Below, in pieces: positions 1 to 8,302 of a stretch of DNA of 35,535 bases; positions within the stretch are counted from its first letter, which is position 1, and every line of letters starts with the position of its first letter. A model generated the notes under the pieces. That model made no database searches. It was not told the DNA's origin and saw only the letters and a list, made by a program, of their open reading frames with translations. Source of the stretch: Pseudomonadota bacterium (GTDB taxonomy: Bacteria > Pseudomonadota > Gammaproteobacteria > Tethybacterales > Persebacteraceae); NCBI GenBank assembly GCA_022600535.1, contig JAHZKE010000012.1:1-35535 (forward strand), read 5' to 3'. Position numbers and translations under genes: made by a program.

Positions 1-1
1 G

Positions 2-940
2 CAATATTCCGACGCTACCATGCCAACGGCGGCGGCGGGAGAAACGGTATTAAAGATATTATATTGTGGGGTGTGCGGTTCTGACCGTCACGCCTATCAC
101 GGCAAAGACCCGCGCCGGCAACCGCCGCTGATTTTAGGGCATGAAGCGGTGGGCGAAGCCGAAGATGGACAACACTATATTATCAATCCGCTGATTAGTT
201 GCGGGCATTGCCGTTATTGCATAGGTGGGCGGGAAAATTTATGCCTGCAACGCGAGTTAATTGGCATGAAACGCCCGGGAGCATTTGCCGAATATATCGC
301 CATGCCCAACAGTAATTTACTGCCGTTGCCCGCTGCCTTATCACCGCACGAAGCCGCATTTGCCGAACCCGCCGCCTGTGCGTGGCGGGTGGCAAACTTA
401 GCCGCCGCCCAGTTGCCGTATCCACTCTCCGAAGCACGGGCGTTGGTATTGGGAGCGGGCGCCATTGGTATTTTATCGGCGCTCTCCCTGTCTATTTGCG
501 GTTGTCGTCATATCACCATTACCGACACCCAAGCGGCCCGTTGCGCCGTTGCCGAACAAATCGGAGTCACTGGTATGTTGGCAGAAGAAGTTGCGGCAGC
601 AGACGAAAGTTACGATGTTATTGTTGATGCGGTCGGCGCTCCCAGTACACGTGCGCTTGCTTGTTCGCTTGCCGCCGCCGGTGGCGTGATTGTCCATATT
701 GGTTTAGAAGAAGGCGGTAGCGGTTTAGACACGCGCCGCTTAACTTTAGAGGAAATCACTTTTGTCGGTTCTTATACCTATACGCCGGCGCAATTTTCAG
801 CAGTCGTAGCACTATTAGCAGATGGGGCATTTGGCGATATCAGTGGTTGGAGTAGTATTCGTCCGCTGGCAGAAGGTGGTGCGGTATTTCAGGAACTTGA
901 TGACGGATTAGCACCAGCAAAAGTTATTTTGCAACCTTAA
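2..940 (+). CDS. Zinc-dependent medium-chain dehydrogenase (5' end cut by window edge)
   Basis: This is an NAD(P)-dependent alcohol/polyol/threonine dehydrogenase of the MDR family. The frame is open from base 2, and the residues before the first ATG at 20 read like the usual family N-terminus, so the true start probably lies outside the window. Visible are the catalytic zinc motif CGVCGSD followed by GHEAVG, the structural zinc cluster CGHCRYCIGGRENLC, and the Rossmann nucleotide motif GAGAIG near the middle. The substrate cannot be read from sequence; it most resembles threonine/sorbitol dehydrogenase-like members. It lies 24 bp upstream of an amine oxidase gene on the same strand, so the two may form a catabolic unit. 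Confidence 0.85.
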   Translation, partial: QYSDATMPTAAAGETVLKILYCGVCGSDRHAYHGKDPRRQPPLILGHEAVGEAEDGQHYIINPLISCGHCRYCIGGRENLCLQRELIGMKRPGAFAEYIAMPNSNLLPLPAALSPHEAAFAEPAACAWRVANLAAAQLPYPLSEARALVLGAGAIGILSALSLSICGCRHITITDTQAARCAVAEQIGVTGMLAEEVAAADESYDVIVDAVGAPSTRALACSLAAAGGVIVHIGLEEGGSGLDTRRLTLEEITFVGSYTYTPAQFSAVVALLADGAFGDISGWSSIRPLAEGGAVFQELDDGLAPAKVILQP

Positions 941-964
941 TTGTGATAACAACTTGGAGATTTT

Positions 965-2248
965 ATGACGACAACTTGGACATTTGAACCTTCCTATTAC
1001 GAAGCATCGGTCACGCGCCCACCGCTCACTGATGCATTAGCAGGAGATGTTGATGCTGATATTTGTGTGATTGGCGGCGGTTTTACTGGCGTTTCCAGCG
1101 CATTAACATTAGCCCAACGCGGGCGTAAAGTTGTCTTATTAGAATCGCGGGCAATTGGTTGGGGCGCTTCGGGTAGAAACGGCGGACAGATGATTCACGA
1201 TTTTGCCACGGACGATTTAACCGCGGTCGCACGGAGTGGTGGTGTGAGCGAAAAACAGTTGTTTGACTTATCGTTAGAAGCATTAGAATTAGTTGAGCAA
1301 AACATTACCGAACACAATATTGCTTGCGATTTCCAACGCGGTTACGCCGAAGCGGCGGTCAAGCCGGCGCATTTACGCGACTTGCAAGAATGGGCAGAAA
1401 TAGTTGAGCGTGATTATCATTATTCGGGCAATACTGTTTTAGATGCGGTGGGTTTTCGTGAAGTCGTTGCCAGTCGTGCTTATTGCGGAGGTTTGCTCAA
1501 CGATAGAAGTGGCCATTTACATCCGCTCAAATATGTTTTGGGGCTTGCCGCTGCCGCCAAAGCCGCCGGTGTTGCTGTTTATGAAAACACGTCCGCCTTG
1601 CGGATTGACGAAGGCAAAGACGGGGTTACCGTACACACTGCCAACGGTCGTGTGCGCTGTCGTCGTTTATTAGTGGCGGGAAATGCTTATTTAGAAGGAT
1701 TGCAACTTCCAGTCGCGGGGCACATTATGCCTGTCGGTACCTATATCGGGGCAACCCATCCTTTAGGAGATGAAGCCGATAGTTTGATTCGCGATAATCG
1801 TGGCGTTTGTAATACTAATTTTGTTTTAGATTATTTTCGTCTTAGTGCCGACCAACGTCTCCTCTTTGGCGGGCGGGTTAGCTATTCAGGACGTACTCCC
1901 GCCAATTTAAACGCTTCCTTACGTGCACGCATGTTGTCGGTATTTCCGCAACTAGAACATGCGCAATTTGAATATTTATGGGGGGGGTATGTTGCCATTA
2001 CCATTAACCGTTTCCCCGATGTGGGACGCATTGGCGATTCCATTTATTACGCGCAAGGGTTTTCCGGACACGGCGTCGCCCTCAGTGGTTATTGCGGCAA
2101 ATTAATTGCCGAAGCCATCTGCGGCGAAGAAGAAAAATTTGCTATTTTTGACCGTGTCAAACACCATTCTTTCCCCGGCGGTAAATTATTACGCACGCCC
2201 TTATTGGTTTTGGCAATGCTTTATTATCGTTTGCGCGATTTAATTTAA
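965..2248 (+). CDS. FAD-dependent amine/amino-acid oxidase, PuuB/OrdL-like (DadA family)
   Basis: This 427-residue flavoprotein matches the length and layout of gamma-glutamylputrescine oxidase (PuuB, about 426 residues). The N-terminal dinucleotide-binding motif VIGGGFTGVSSALTL lies near residues 35-50, followed by GRNGGQMIHDF, typical of the DAO fold. The C-terminal FAD contact is YYAQGFSGHGVALSG. A GGAGA ribosome site at 956-960 supports the ATG at 965. The stop overlaps the next start by one base (TAATG), implying cotranslation. A run of eight G (1980-1987) encodes Trp-Gly-Gly. The family oxidises secondary or primary amines; the exact substrate is unknown, and none of the other puu genes is present. 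Confidence 0.85.
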   Translation: MTTTWTFEPSYYEASVTRPPLTDALAGDVDADICVIGGGFTGVSSALTLAQRGRKVVLLESRAIGWGASGRNGGQMIHDFATDDLTAVARSGGVSEKQLFDLSLEALELVEQNITEHNIACDFQRGYAEAAVKPAHLRDLQEWAEIVERDYHYSGNTVLDAVGFREVVASRAYCGGLLNDRSGHLHPLKYVLGLAAAAKAAGVAVYENTSALRIDEGKDGVTVHTANGRVRCRRLLVAGNAYLEGLQLPVAGHIMPVGTYIGATHPLGDEADSLIRDNRGVCNTNFVLDYFRLSADQRLLFGGRVSYSGRTPANLNASLRARMLSVFPQLEHAQFEYLWGGYVAITINRFPDVGRIGDSIYYAQGFSGHGVALSGYCGKLIAEAICGEEEKFAIFDRVKHHSFPGGKLLRTPLLVLAMLYYRLRDLI

Positions 2249-3330
2249 TGGCACATGACCTCGCTCTTGACCTCACGATTATCGGTGCCGGCGCAGTTGC
2301 CGCTGCCACGGCACTTGCCGCCGCGCATTATCGTGTTCCGTTTGTGCAATGGATGCCGGCAACACAACAACCCAACAGTGCGAAAAGCGGGGGGCGGCGT
2401 TATGCTTTGTCGCGCAGTAGCGTTGATTTTTTACAAACAATGGGAGTGGAATTTCCTACGCTGCCAGTAGAACAATTTATTTTACATGCCGGAAAACGCC
2501 CGTTGGTATTGCAAGAAAAAAATAAACCGCTCTGTTATATGGCAGCAGAAGAACACTTAACACAAGCATTAGAAAATGCATTGCAAAAAATAAACGCCCG
2601 CCGTTTTTCTTATCAAGAAATGCGTTACGAAAAAAGTGATGCCGATGCCGTGCAAATTTGTATTGATGGCACCGTGCAACGCAGTGCATTATTGGCAGTT
2701 GCTGACGGCGCGCGTTCACCATTGGCGACACAAATCGGAATTTTTAGCAGTGTGACCGATTTTCATCAACAAGCAGTCGTTGCCGATGTGTTGGCACCGC
2801 AACTGCCTGCCAATAGCGCGAGCCAGTGGTTTGCCGATAACGATATTGTTGCCTTGCTCCCGACAGGGGAGGGCGTTTTTTCTTTGGTTTGGTCAACTAC
2901 CGCCGCGGAGTCAACGCTAACCCCGGCAGAACTCACCACCGCTTTGTGCCGCCGCACCGGTCTTACTGACATTCGCATTACCTCGGCAATCCGCACTTTT
3001 CCGTTAGCTGCGGTGCGGCGTAGTGCCCGTGTCGCCCCGCGTATTGCGCTATTGGGCGATGCCGCCGCAGTCGTCCACCCCTTAGCCGGACAAGGGTTAA
3101 ATTTAGGGCTTGCCGATGCAAAAACTTTATTGCAATGCGTGCACCGGCGCATAGAGCGCAATCTTTCTCTCGGGTTGGCAGCGTATAGTCGCGCACGCAC
3201 GCAACGCAGTAATCAACTGCAACAACTGACACAATTTTTACTGCCGCAGCAGCGGCGCGTTGCCTGTTTATTGACTGCCGCCCGCCTGCCTTTAATGCGC
3301 CAACTGGCAATTGCCGGTGCAAATTATTAA
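2248..3330 (+). CDS. UbiH/UbiF/VisC-family FAD monooxygenase
   Basis: This 360-residue protein is a flavin hydroxylase of the type that adds hydroxyl groups to the ubiquinone ring. Features are the N-terminal FAD motif DLTIIGAGAVAAATAL, in which the third glycine of GxGxxG is Ala; the RRYALSRSSVDFLQ segment; the DG-type motif VADGARSP; and the family signature LLGDAAAVVHPLAGQGLNLGLAD. The last normally reads GDAAHxxHP, so one His is replaced by Ala. It is somewhat shorter than E. coli UbiH (about 390). Which ring position it acts on cannot be decided. It overlaps the upstream oxidase gene by one base, so it is probably translated from the same mRNA although the roles look unrelated. Confidence 0.8.
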   Translation: MAHDLALDLTIIGAGAVAAATALAAAHYRVPFVQWMPATQQPNSAKSGGRRYALSRSSVDFLQTMGVEFPTLPVEQFILHAGKRPLVLQEKNKPLCYMAAEEHLTQALENALQKINARRFSYQEMRYEKSDADAVQICIDGTVQRSALLAVADGARSPLATQIGIFSSVTDFHQQAVVADVLAPQLPANSASQWFADNDIVALLPTGEGVFSLVWSTTAAESTLTPAELTTALCRRTGLTDIRITSAIRTFPLAAVRRSARVAPRIALLGDAAAVVHPLAGQGLNLGLADAKTLLQCVHRRIERNLSLGLAAYSRARTQRSNQLQQLTQFLLPQQRRVACLLTAARLPLMRQLAIAGANY

Positions 3331-3358
3331 TCTCTATACGGCACGCTCGTTGTTGCTG

Positions 3359-3376
3359 TGCTAAAATTTCCTTTAT
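3359..3376 (+). promoter_or_regulatory. Extended -10 promoter abutting the rnr start
   Basis: The extended -10 sequence TGCTAAAAT ends at 3367, nine bases before the ATG at 3377. With normal spacing transcription would begin around 3374, giving almost no leader. No Shine-Dalgarno sequence is present. No clear -35 is seen, as is usual for extended -10 promoters. An in-frame TAA at 3362 lies inside the box, so translation cannot begin further upstream. Confidence 0.5.
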
Positions 3377-4849
3377 ATGTATAACAGCCTTGTAGACGCG
3401 GTCGTGGCGGAGCGTGATTTTTTAACTGATTTTTCTCATGAGGAAGAAACAGAAGCAGCAAAAATAGCTGCATTGCCCCTTGATAGTTCTGCTTGTGTTG
3501 ATTGTCGCGAACAAGAATTTATTACCATTGACGGCGCCGATGCGCATGACTTTGACGATGCCGTCAGTTGTCGCCGCCAAGACGACAACATACTGCTCAC
3601 CGTCGCAATCGCCGATGTTTCCAGTTACGTCTTGCCGAATACGCCCTTAGATCGCGCCGCCCAAGCACGCGGCAATTCAATCTACTTGCCCGACCGTGTC
3701 ATCCCGATGTTACCGACCGTACTCTCTAACGGCATTTGTTCGCTACGCCCCTTAGAAGAACGTTTGTGTTTGTGTTGCGAGATGGAAATTGATGCCGAGG
3801 GGGTCAGCCAGCGTTATCGTTTTTTTCGCGCACTGATTTGCTCTAAAGCACGGATGAACTACGACGGTGCCGCCGCCATTATGCACGGCGATGTCGCCAG
3901 CGAATTTACCACCCCTGCTGTTTTGTGGGAGTTAGCGCAAATTTTACGCCGCCAGCGGCAGAGGCGCGGTGGTATGTTATTAGAACGCCCCGAAGCATAT
4001 TGCACCATTAGTGCCGATGGCGAATTGCACACCGGTTTTAGAGCGCGCGATATTGCCCACTATGCAATAGAAGAAGCAATGATTATGGCGAATCGTTGCG
4101 CTGCCGATTTTTTGATTCAACGCCGGCGCCCGACATTACACCGCACCCATGCCAGACCCTCAGCACTGAAAGTGCAACTATTAGCAGAAACCTTATCCCC
4201 GTTGGGGATTTCAATACCGAATCATCCGGCAGCTGCCGATTTTGCAACAGTGTTAGAAGCCGCCGAAGCGCGTGATGCCGCCTTATCCAACGCACTTACC
4301 CCGATGGTATTAGGAACATTAGCGCGTGCCGAATATAGCCCGAATGAAACCACCGGGCATTTTGGTTTAGCGTGCAAGCGTTATACGCACTTTACTTCAC
4401 CAATACGTCGCTACCCCGATTTATTAACCCACCGCGCCATTATCGCCGCGATGAGCGGTGCGCCCTCGCCCTTGGGACAGGAAGACCTCGTACAACTCGG
4501 CGCGCATTGCGGTGCAACCGAAGTCAAAGCCGATAAAGCAGGTTGGGATAGCCGCCAACGTTTATTGTGTGTCGGTGCGCAAAAAATGATTAATTGCGAA
4601 TACGAAGGATATGTTTCCGGCGTGACCCCCGCCGGATTTTTTGTTACCGTCGGCGATTTAGGAATAGACGGCATGGTGCGTTTCTCTTCCTTAGCGGGTT
4701 ATTGGGGTTGCAATGTGCAAAAAAGAATCATCACCGCGCCGGATAAAAAAACCATCATACGCGTTTCCGATAAAATTAATGTGCGCTTGGTTTCAGTAGT
4801 GCCGGAAAAAGGACGAGTCGATTTTATTGCCAGCGACTATGCGAAGTAA
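3377..4849 (+). CDS. rnr: RNase R/II-family 3'-5' exoribonuclease, short form lacking N-terminal domains
   Basis: This is a processive 3'-5' exoribonuclease of the RNB family. The catalytic motif IDGADAHDFDDAV lies at residues 51-63, with the four Mg-binding aspartates D52, D58, D60 and D61. HFTSPIRRYPDL, which carries the conserved active-site Arg, follows, and an S1 domain forms the C-terminus (EGYVSGVTPAGFFV). It aligns in mind with E. coli RNase R from just before the RNB domain to the end of S1. At 490 residues it therefore lacks roughly the first 220 (helix-turn-helix and both cold-shock domains) and the basic tail of the 813-residue enzyme. An in-frame stop at 3362 rules out a longer N-terminus. 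rlmB follows with overlap, as in the classical rnr-rlmB operon, which supports RNase R rather than RNase II. Confidence 0.85.
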   Translation: MYNSLVDAVVAERDFLTDFSHEEETEAAKIAALPLDSSACVDCREQEFITIDGADAHDFDDAVSCRRQDDNILLTVAIADVSSYVLPNTPLDRAAQARGNSIYLPDRVIPMLPTVLSNGICSLRPLEERLCLCCEMEIDAEGVSQRYRFFRALICSKARMNYDGAAAIMHGDVASEFTTPAVLWELAQILRRQRQRRGGMLLERPEAYCTISADGELHTGFRARDIAHYAIEEAMIMANRCAADFLIQRRRPTLHRTHARPSALKVQLLAETLSPLGISIPNHPAAADFATVLEAAEARDAALSNALTPMVLGTLARAEYSPNETTGHFGLACKRYTHFTSPIRRYPDLLTHRAIIAAMSGAPSPLGQEDLVQLGAHCGATEVKADKAGWDSRQRLLCVGAQKMINCEYEGYVSGVTPAGFFVTVGDLGIDGMVRFSSLAGYWGCNVQKRIITAPDKKTIIRVSDKINVRLVSVVPEKGRVDFIASDYAK

Positions 4850-5606
4850 GAAACAAGGACAAACACGTCATCCCGCCGCCAAAGACAACAGCGACAACAA
4901 CATTTATGTGTGTGGCATTCATGCAGTTGCGGCACTGTTACAACAACAGCGCGTCAATCATTTATATATCAGCGACAATAGCGGGGCATCCCTACAATCG
5001 TTGATAGACGAAGCCACGGCAACAGCAGTGCCGATGACACGCGAATCGCGGCAAGCACTCAGTATGCGCGTGCAAGAAGAACATCATCAAGGCGTTGTCG
5101 CCAAAGCATTATTGCCGGTGGGCGATATGGAAAGCATATTGGCAAGCGGAGCGCCGTTAGTGGTGTTAGACGGCGTAACCGACCCGCGTAATTTAGGCGC
5201 AATTATGCGCGTTACCCGCGCATTCGCCGCCGCCGCCGTCATTTTACCGGCACGGCGCAGTGCCCCCTTGTCTGTTGCCGCGATGCGTGCCGCCGCCGGT
5301 GCCGTGGCGGAAATCCCCTTATTGCGCGTGACCAACATTGCGCGCACCTTGCGCCAAGTCGATGCCGCCGGATATACCATTGTCGCGGCAGTAGAAGACG
5401 GTAGCGATACCTTATTTAGCGAAATTTTCCCGCAAAACACCTGTTGGGTGTTGGGAGATGAAGGCGTTGGCATACGGCGTTTAGTGCGCGAACACTGCCA
5501 CTTACATATCCGCATTCCCACCATCGCCGGCGAAGGCGGTTGCTTAAACGTCGCCAGCGCCTGCGCAGTTTGTCTATCTGCAGGGAGAAGCGCGTTGCGC
5601 GAGTAA
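4839..5606 (+). CDS. rlmB: 23S rRNA (guanosine-2'-O)-methyltransferase RlmB (SpoU family)
   Basis: RlmB methylates the ribose of G2251 in the 23S rRNA peptidyl-transferase region. The N-terminal substrate-binding part begins with YVCGIHAVAALLQQQ. The three SPOUT knot motifs are present: DPRNLGAIMRVTRAF, WVLGDEGVGIRRLV and a C-terminal motif around GGCLNVASACAVCL. In E. coli the last reads SLNVSVATG, so it diverges slightly here. The first in-frame TTG is at 4827, but the ATG at 4839 is preferred; it overlaps the end of rnr by 11 bases, indicating translational coupling. About 255 residues, close to the family norm of about 243-250. Confidence 0.9.
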   Translation: MRSKKQGQTRHPAAKDNSDNNIYVCGIHAVAALLQQQRVNHLYISDNSGASLQSLIDEATATAVPMTRESRQALSMRVQEEHHQGVVAKALLPVGDMESILASGAPLVVLDGVTDPRNLGAIMRVTRAFAAAAVILPARRSAPLSVAAMRAAAGAVAEIPLLRVTNIARTLRQVDAAGYTIVAAVEDGSDTLFSEIFPQNTCWVLGDEGVGIRRLVREHCHLHIRIPTIAGEGGCLNVASACAVCLSAGRSALRE

Positions 5607-5612
5607 GAAAAG

Positions 5613-5660
5613 TTAAATTTCCCTCCGACAGAGGGGAGCGCGGTATGGCGCGCGGGTGGA
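5613..5660 (+). repeat. REP-like hairpin repeat, copy 1
   Basis: The element opens with TTAAATTTCCCTCC, then GAGGGGA closing a first hairpin (TCCCTC with GAGGGGA). A second GC-rich hairpin follows (GCGC, loop, GCGC), and the element ends with GGGTGGA. The same plan is seen at 14264, 23928 and, shortened, 24091. It lies just after the rlmB stop and could act as a 3' hairpin. Confidence 0.55.
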
Positions 5661-5743
5661 TTTGAGAGTCAATTCCTTAGAAGGCGTGCTACAACATCAC
5701 AATCGGGCGGGGCAAAATACCATCGGTGCGGAATTTAATTTGT

Positions 5744-5778
5744 TTGCAATTTTATTTTTATTTATCTAAAATATTGCG
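5744..5778 (+). promoter_or_regulatory. Promoter with predicted leaderless start of the 5779 dehydrogenase gene
   Basis: A -35-like TTGCAA (5744-5749) and a -10 TAAAAT (5767-5772) are separated by 17 bp. The ATG at 5779 follows the -10 after only six bases, where transcription itself would be expected to start. No ribosome-binding sequence is present. Confidence 0.55.
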
Positions 5779-6897
5779 ATGAATACAACCCTCATCAAAG
5801 CTGCTGTTTGTCGTCGTTTTGGCGCGCCGCTACAAATAGAACAGTTACACCTTCCTGCCCCTTCTGCCACACAAGTACAAGTGCAAGTGAATGCCTGCGC
5901 GATTTGTCATTCGGATATTATGTATTTAAACGGCGCTTGGGGGGGCACTCCTCCCCTCGTGTTGGGGCACGAAATTGCCGGTAGAGTCACCATTGCTGGT
6001 GCCGAGAGCGGCTTTGAAGTTGGCACACGGGTGTTAGTAACCTTAATGCGTTCTTGCGGCAGTTGTATTACTTGTCGCCAACGGGCACCGGCACTGTGCG
6101 AAAACACGGCAGCACTTGCCACCCCACCCTTGCACGATGCCCAAGGGAACGCAGTGTACGCGGGGCTAAATGTTGGCGGTTTTGCCGAGCAAATTACCGT
6201 TGCCGCTTCGCAAGTCGCCGCGTTACCGGATTTTGTTTCCGATGCAGAAGCCGCACTATTGGCTTGCGGCGTATTGACGGGATGGGGCGCGGTTAAAAAT
6301 ACAGCGGCACTGCCGGCGGGGATGAATGTTGCCGTTGTCGGTTGCGGTGGTGTCGGGCTCAACTGTCTGCAAGCGGCGGCAAACACCGGTGCTGATGTAT
6401 TGTGTGCCATTGATTTACACGAGAGCAAATTACAGTTGGCGCAGCAATTTGGGGCAAACCATACACTCGATCCAACTGCTGCCGATGCCGCTGATACGGC
6501 GTTGCGGATTTCTAACGGGCGCGGTTTTGATTATGTTTTTATGGCAGCCGGGGGTGCGAAAGTAGTGGAATACGCGGCAGGATTGTTAGCCCCGTTGGGG
6601 ACATTAGTATTGGCGGGAATGCAAGCGAATGAAGATATTCCGCAACTCAATACCACCGCCATCGCGCATTATCAACAGCGGGTGTTGGGGAGCAAAATGG
6701 GCGGGGCGAATTTGGCAGATGACATCCCGCAACTTCTGCATTGTTATCAAGAGGGGCGTTTGAAGTTAAAAGAGTTAATCGGCGAATCGTATGCGTTGGA
6801 AAATATTAATCAAGCACTCGCGGTTGCCAGTAGCGGCAGTGCTTTGAAAAGTATTATCTTACCAACGGCGCCGGCGACACCGTTGGCAGCGGCTTGA
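5779..6897 (+). CDS. Zinc-dependent alcohol dehydrogenase (MDR family)
   Basis: This 372-residue NAD(P)-dependent alcohol dehydrogenase carries the catalytic zinc ligand Cys in NACAICHSD (around residue 43), GHEIAGR around residue 66, and the structural zinc cluster SCGSCITCRQRAPALC around 97-111. The Rossmann motif VAVVGCGGVGLN lies near residue 180. The layout is closest to class III-like or aryl/alkyl alcohol dehydrogenases; the substrate is not assignable. A run of seven G lies at 5939-5945. It is a single-gene unit with its own promoter. Its 3' end overlaps the opposite-strand hydroxyacid dehydrogenase gene tail-to-tail by 44 bp. Confidence 0.87.
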   Translation: MNTTLIKAAVCRRFGAPLQIEQLHLPAPSATQVQVQVNACAICHSDIMYLNGAWGGTPPLVLGHEIAGRVTIAGAESGFEVGTRVLVTLMRSCGSCITCRQRAPALCENTAALATPPLHDAQGNAVYAGLNVGGFAEQITVAASQVAALPDFVSDAEAALLACGVLTGWGAVKNTAALPAGMNVAVVGCGGVGLNCLQAAANTGADVLCAIDLHESKLQLAQQFGANHTLDPTAADAADTALRISNGRGFDYVFMAAGGAKVVEYAAGLLAPLGTLVLAGMQANEDIPQLNTTAIAHYQQRVLGSKMGGANLADDIPQLLHCYQEGRLKLKELIGESYALENINQALAVASSGSALKSIILPTAPATPLAAA

Positions 6898-8302
6898 GCA
6901 CTTTGCCCGGGTTGAGTAAATAATGCGGGTCTAATGCTTGTTTGATTGCCTGCATCATTGCCAATGCAGTCGGGTCTTTGTAGCGTTCTAACAGCTCAAC
7001 TTTTAATTGCCCGATGCCGTGTTCGGCAGAAAACGAACCGTCATAGGCGGCAACACAATCGTAGACAGCACGGCTCAGTTGCGTACTTAATTCGGGATGT
7101 TCTTGCGGGTCGGCATCTAAGGGGCGAACAGAGAGGTGTAAATTACCATCGCCCAAATGACCAAAACCGATAATATACAAACCGTCGCAGACGGCACGCA
7201 ATCGTTGTTCTACCTCTGCGATAAAAGCAGGTAAGGCGGCAACGGGCAAGGCAATATCATGGCGCAACCATTTGCCGTGGCGCGCTAAAATTAACGGCGC
7301 TTCTTCGCGCACCTGCCAAAACATTGCCCGCTGTGTTTCCGAAGTCGCCAGTTGTATGTTGTTGGCTAATTTTTCTTCTAACGCTTGCATCAGTAAGGCG
7401 TGCACGTGTTCGCTGTCGGTATCGGTGGTTTCTAATAATACCGTCCATGTCGGAATATCATTTTGATGCGGGAGGGTTGTTTGCGGTTGATGGCGGGCGA
7501 TGATTTTAAAAATTTCTGCCGGCAACATTTCAAACGCCGCCAAGGCATTATTGCTGTGCTGTTGGATTAAATTCATTAAGGCGAGGGCGGCTTGCGGCGA
7601 TGGCACTTCTACCCAAGCGGTAACGGGGTTTTGCGGGGGCGGGAATAATTTTAACGTAGCGGCGGTAATCACTGCTAAGGTACCTTCGGAACCAATGATT
7701 AACTCTTTTAAGTCGTAACCGCTGTTGTTTTTGTGCAAGCCCGATAACCCGGAAAAAATGCGTCCATCGGCTAATACGGCTTCTATCCCTAAACATAAAT
7801 GGCGCGTACTACCGTAGCGCAAGACATTGAGCCCGCCGGCATTGGTGGCGAGGTTGCCGCCGATTTGGCAACTCCCCTTTGCTCCTAATGAGAGCGGAAA
7901 AAATAATTGTGCTGCCGCGGCATGTTGGCGTAGTGTTTCTAAAATGCAACCGGCTTCCACTGTCATCGTGCGTGCCTGTTGGTCAATCGCACGGATTTTA
8001 TTTAATCGCCGCAGCGCGAGAATAATACCGTTACTATCGCCCGCGGCAGCAGGAATACCACCCGCACTCATCCCCGTGTTGCCGCCTTGTATGGTAACAC
8101 TGACACGTTGTTGATGACACAGCGTTAATACTTGCGCTACTTCGGCAGTGTTCGCGGGAAAGACCGCCGCCAACGCCGCCCCGCACACACTATGCGTCCA
8201 ATCCGTCAGTAGAGATTCTTCTAAGCCCGTTCCGCTTTTTACATAATCGCTACCGCAAATTGCGGTTAATTTTTGGATGAATTCTTTTGTGGCGTTAGTC
8301 AT
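6854..8302 (-). CDS. FAD-linked D-2-hydroxyacid dehydrogenase (GlcD / D-2-hydroxyglutarate dehydrogenase type)
   Basis: This 482-residue flavoprotein has the PCMH FAD-binding domain (QGGNTGMSAGG, QIGGNLATNAGG, NSGYDLKELIIGSEGTL) followed by the C-terminal oxidase domain with GFGHLGDGNLHLSV and SAEHGIGQLK. These are hallmarks of D-lactate, glycolate and D-2-hydroxyglutarate dehydrogenases. The whole-length pattern most resembles D-2-hydroxyglutarate dehydrogenase. The frame extends upstream to 8353, but the ATG at 8302 is chosen because it forms an ATGA overlap with the stop of the upstream nuclease gene. It is probably cotranscribed with fdxA and the AddB-like gene, possibly only by position. 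Confidence 0.87.
   Translation of the reverse strand: MTNATKEFIQKLTAICGSDYVKSGTGLEESLLTDWTHSVCGAALAAVFPANTAEVAQVLTLCHQQRVSVTIQGGNTGMSAGGIPAAAGDSNGIILALRRLNKIRAIDQQARTMTVEAGCILETLRQHAAAAQLFFPLSLGAKGSCQIGGNLATNAGGLNVLRYGSTRHLCLGIEAVLADGRIFSGLSGLHKNNSGYDLKELIIGSEGTLAVITAATLKLFPPPQNPVTAWVEVPSPQAALALMNLIQQHSNNALAAFEMLPAEIFKIIARHQPQTTLPHQNDIPTWTVLLETTDTDSEHVHALLMQALEEKLANNIQLATSETQRAMFWQVREEAPLILARHGKWLRHDIALPVAALPAFIAEVEQRLRAVCDGLYIIGFGHLGDGNLHLSVRPLDADPQEHPELSTQLSRAVYDCVAAYDGSFSAEHGIGQLKVELLERYKDPTALAMMQAIKQALDPHYLLNPGKVLKPLPTVSPAPLVR

Noticed and set aside
2766-3200. 144-residue minus-strand open frame inside the UbiH-family gene
   Set aside because: It is antisense to a well-supported gene, has arginine/alanine-rich composition typical of shadow frames in GC-rich codons, and shows no recognisable domain.
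5907-6428. 173-residue minus-strand open frame inside the 5779 dehydrogenase
   Set aside because: It is antisense to conserved zinc-binding motifs, has no ribosome site and no family resemblance.
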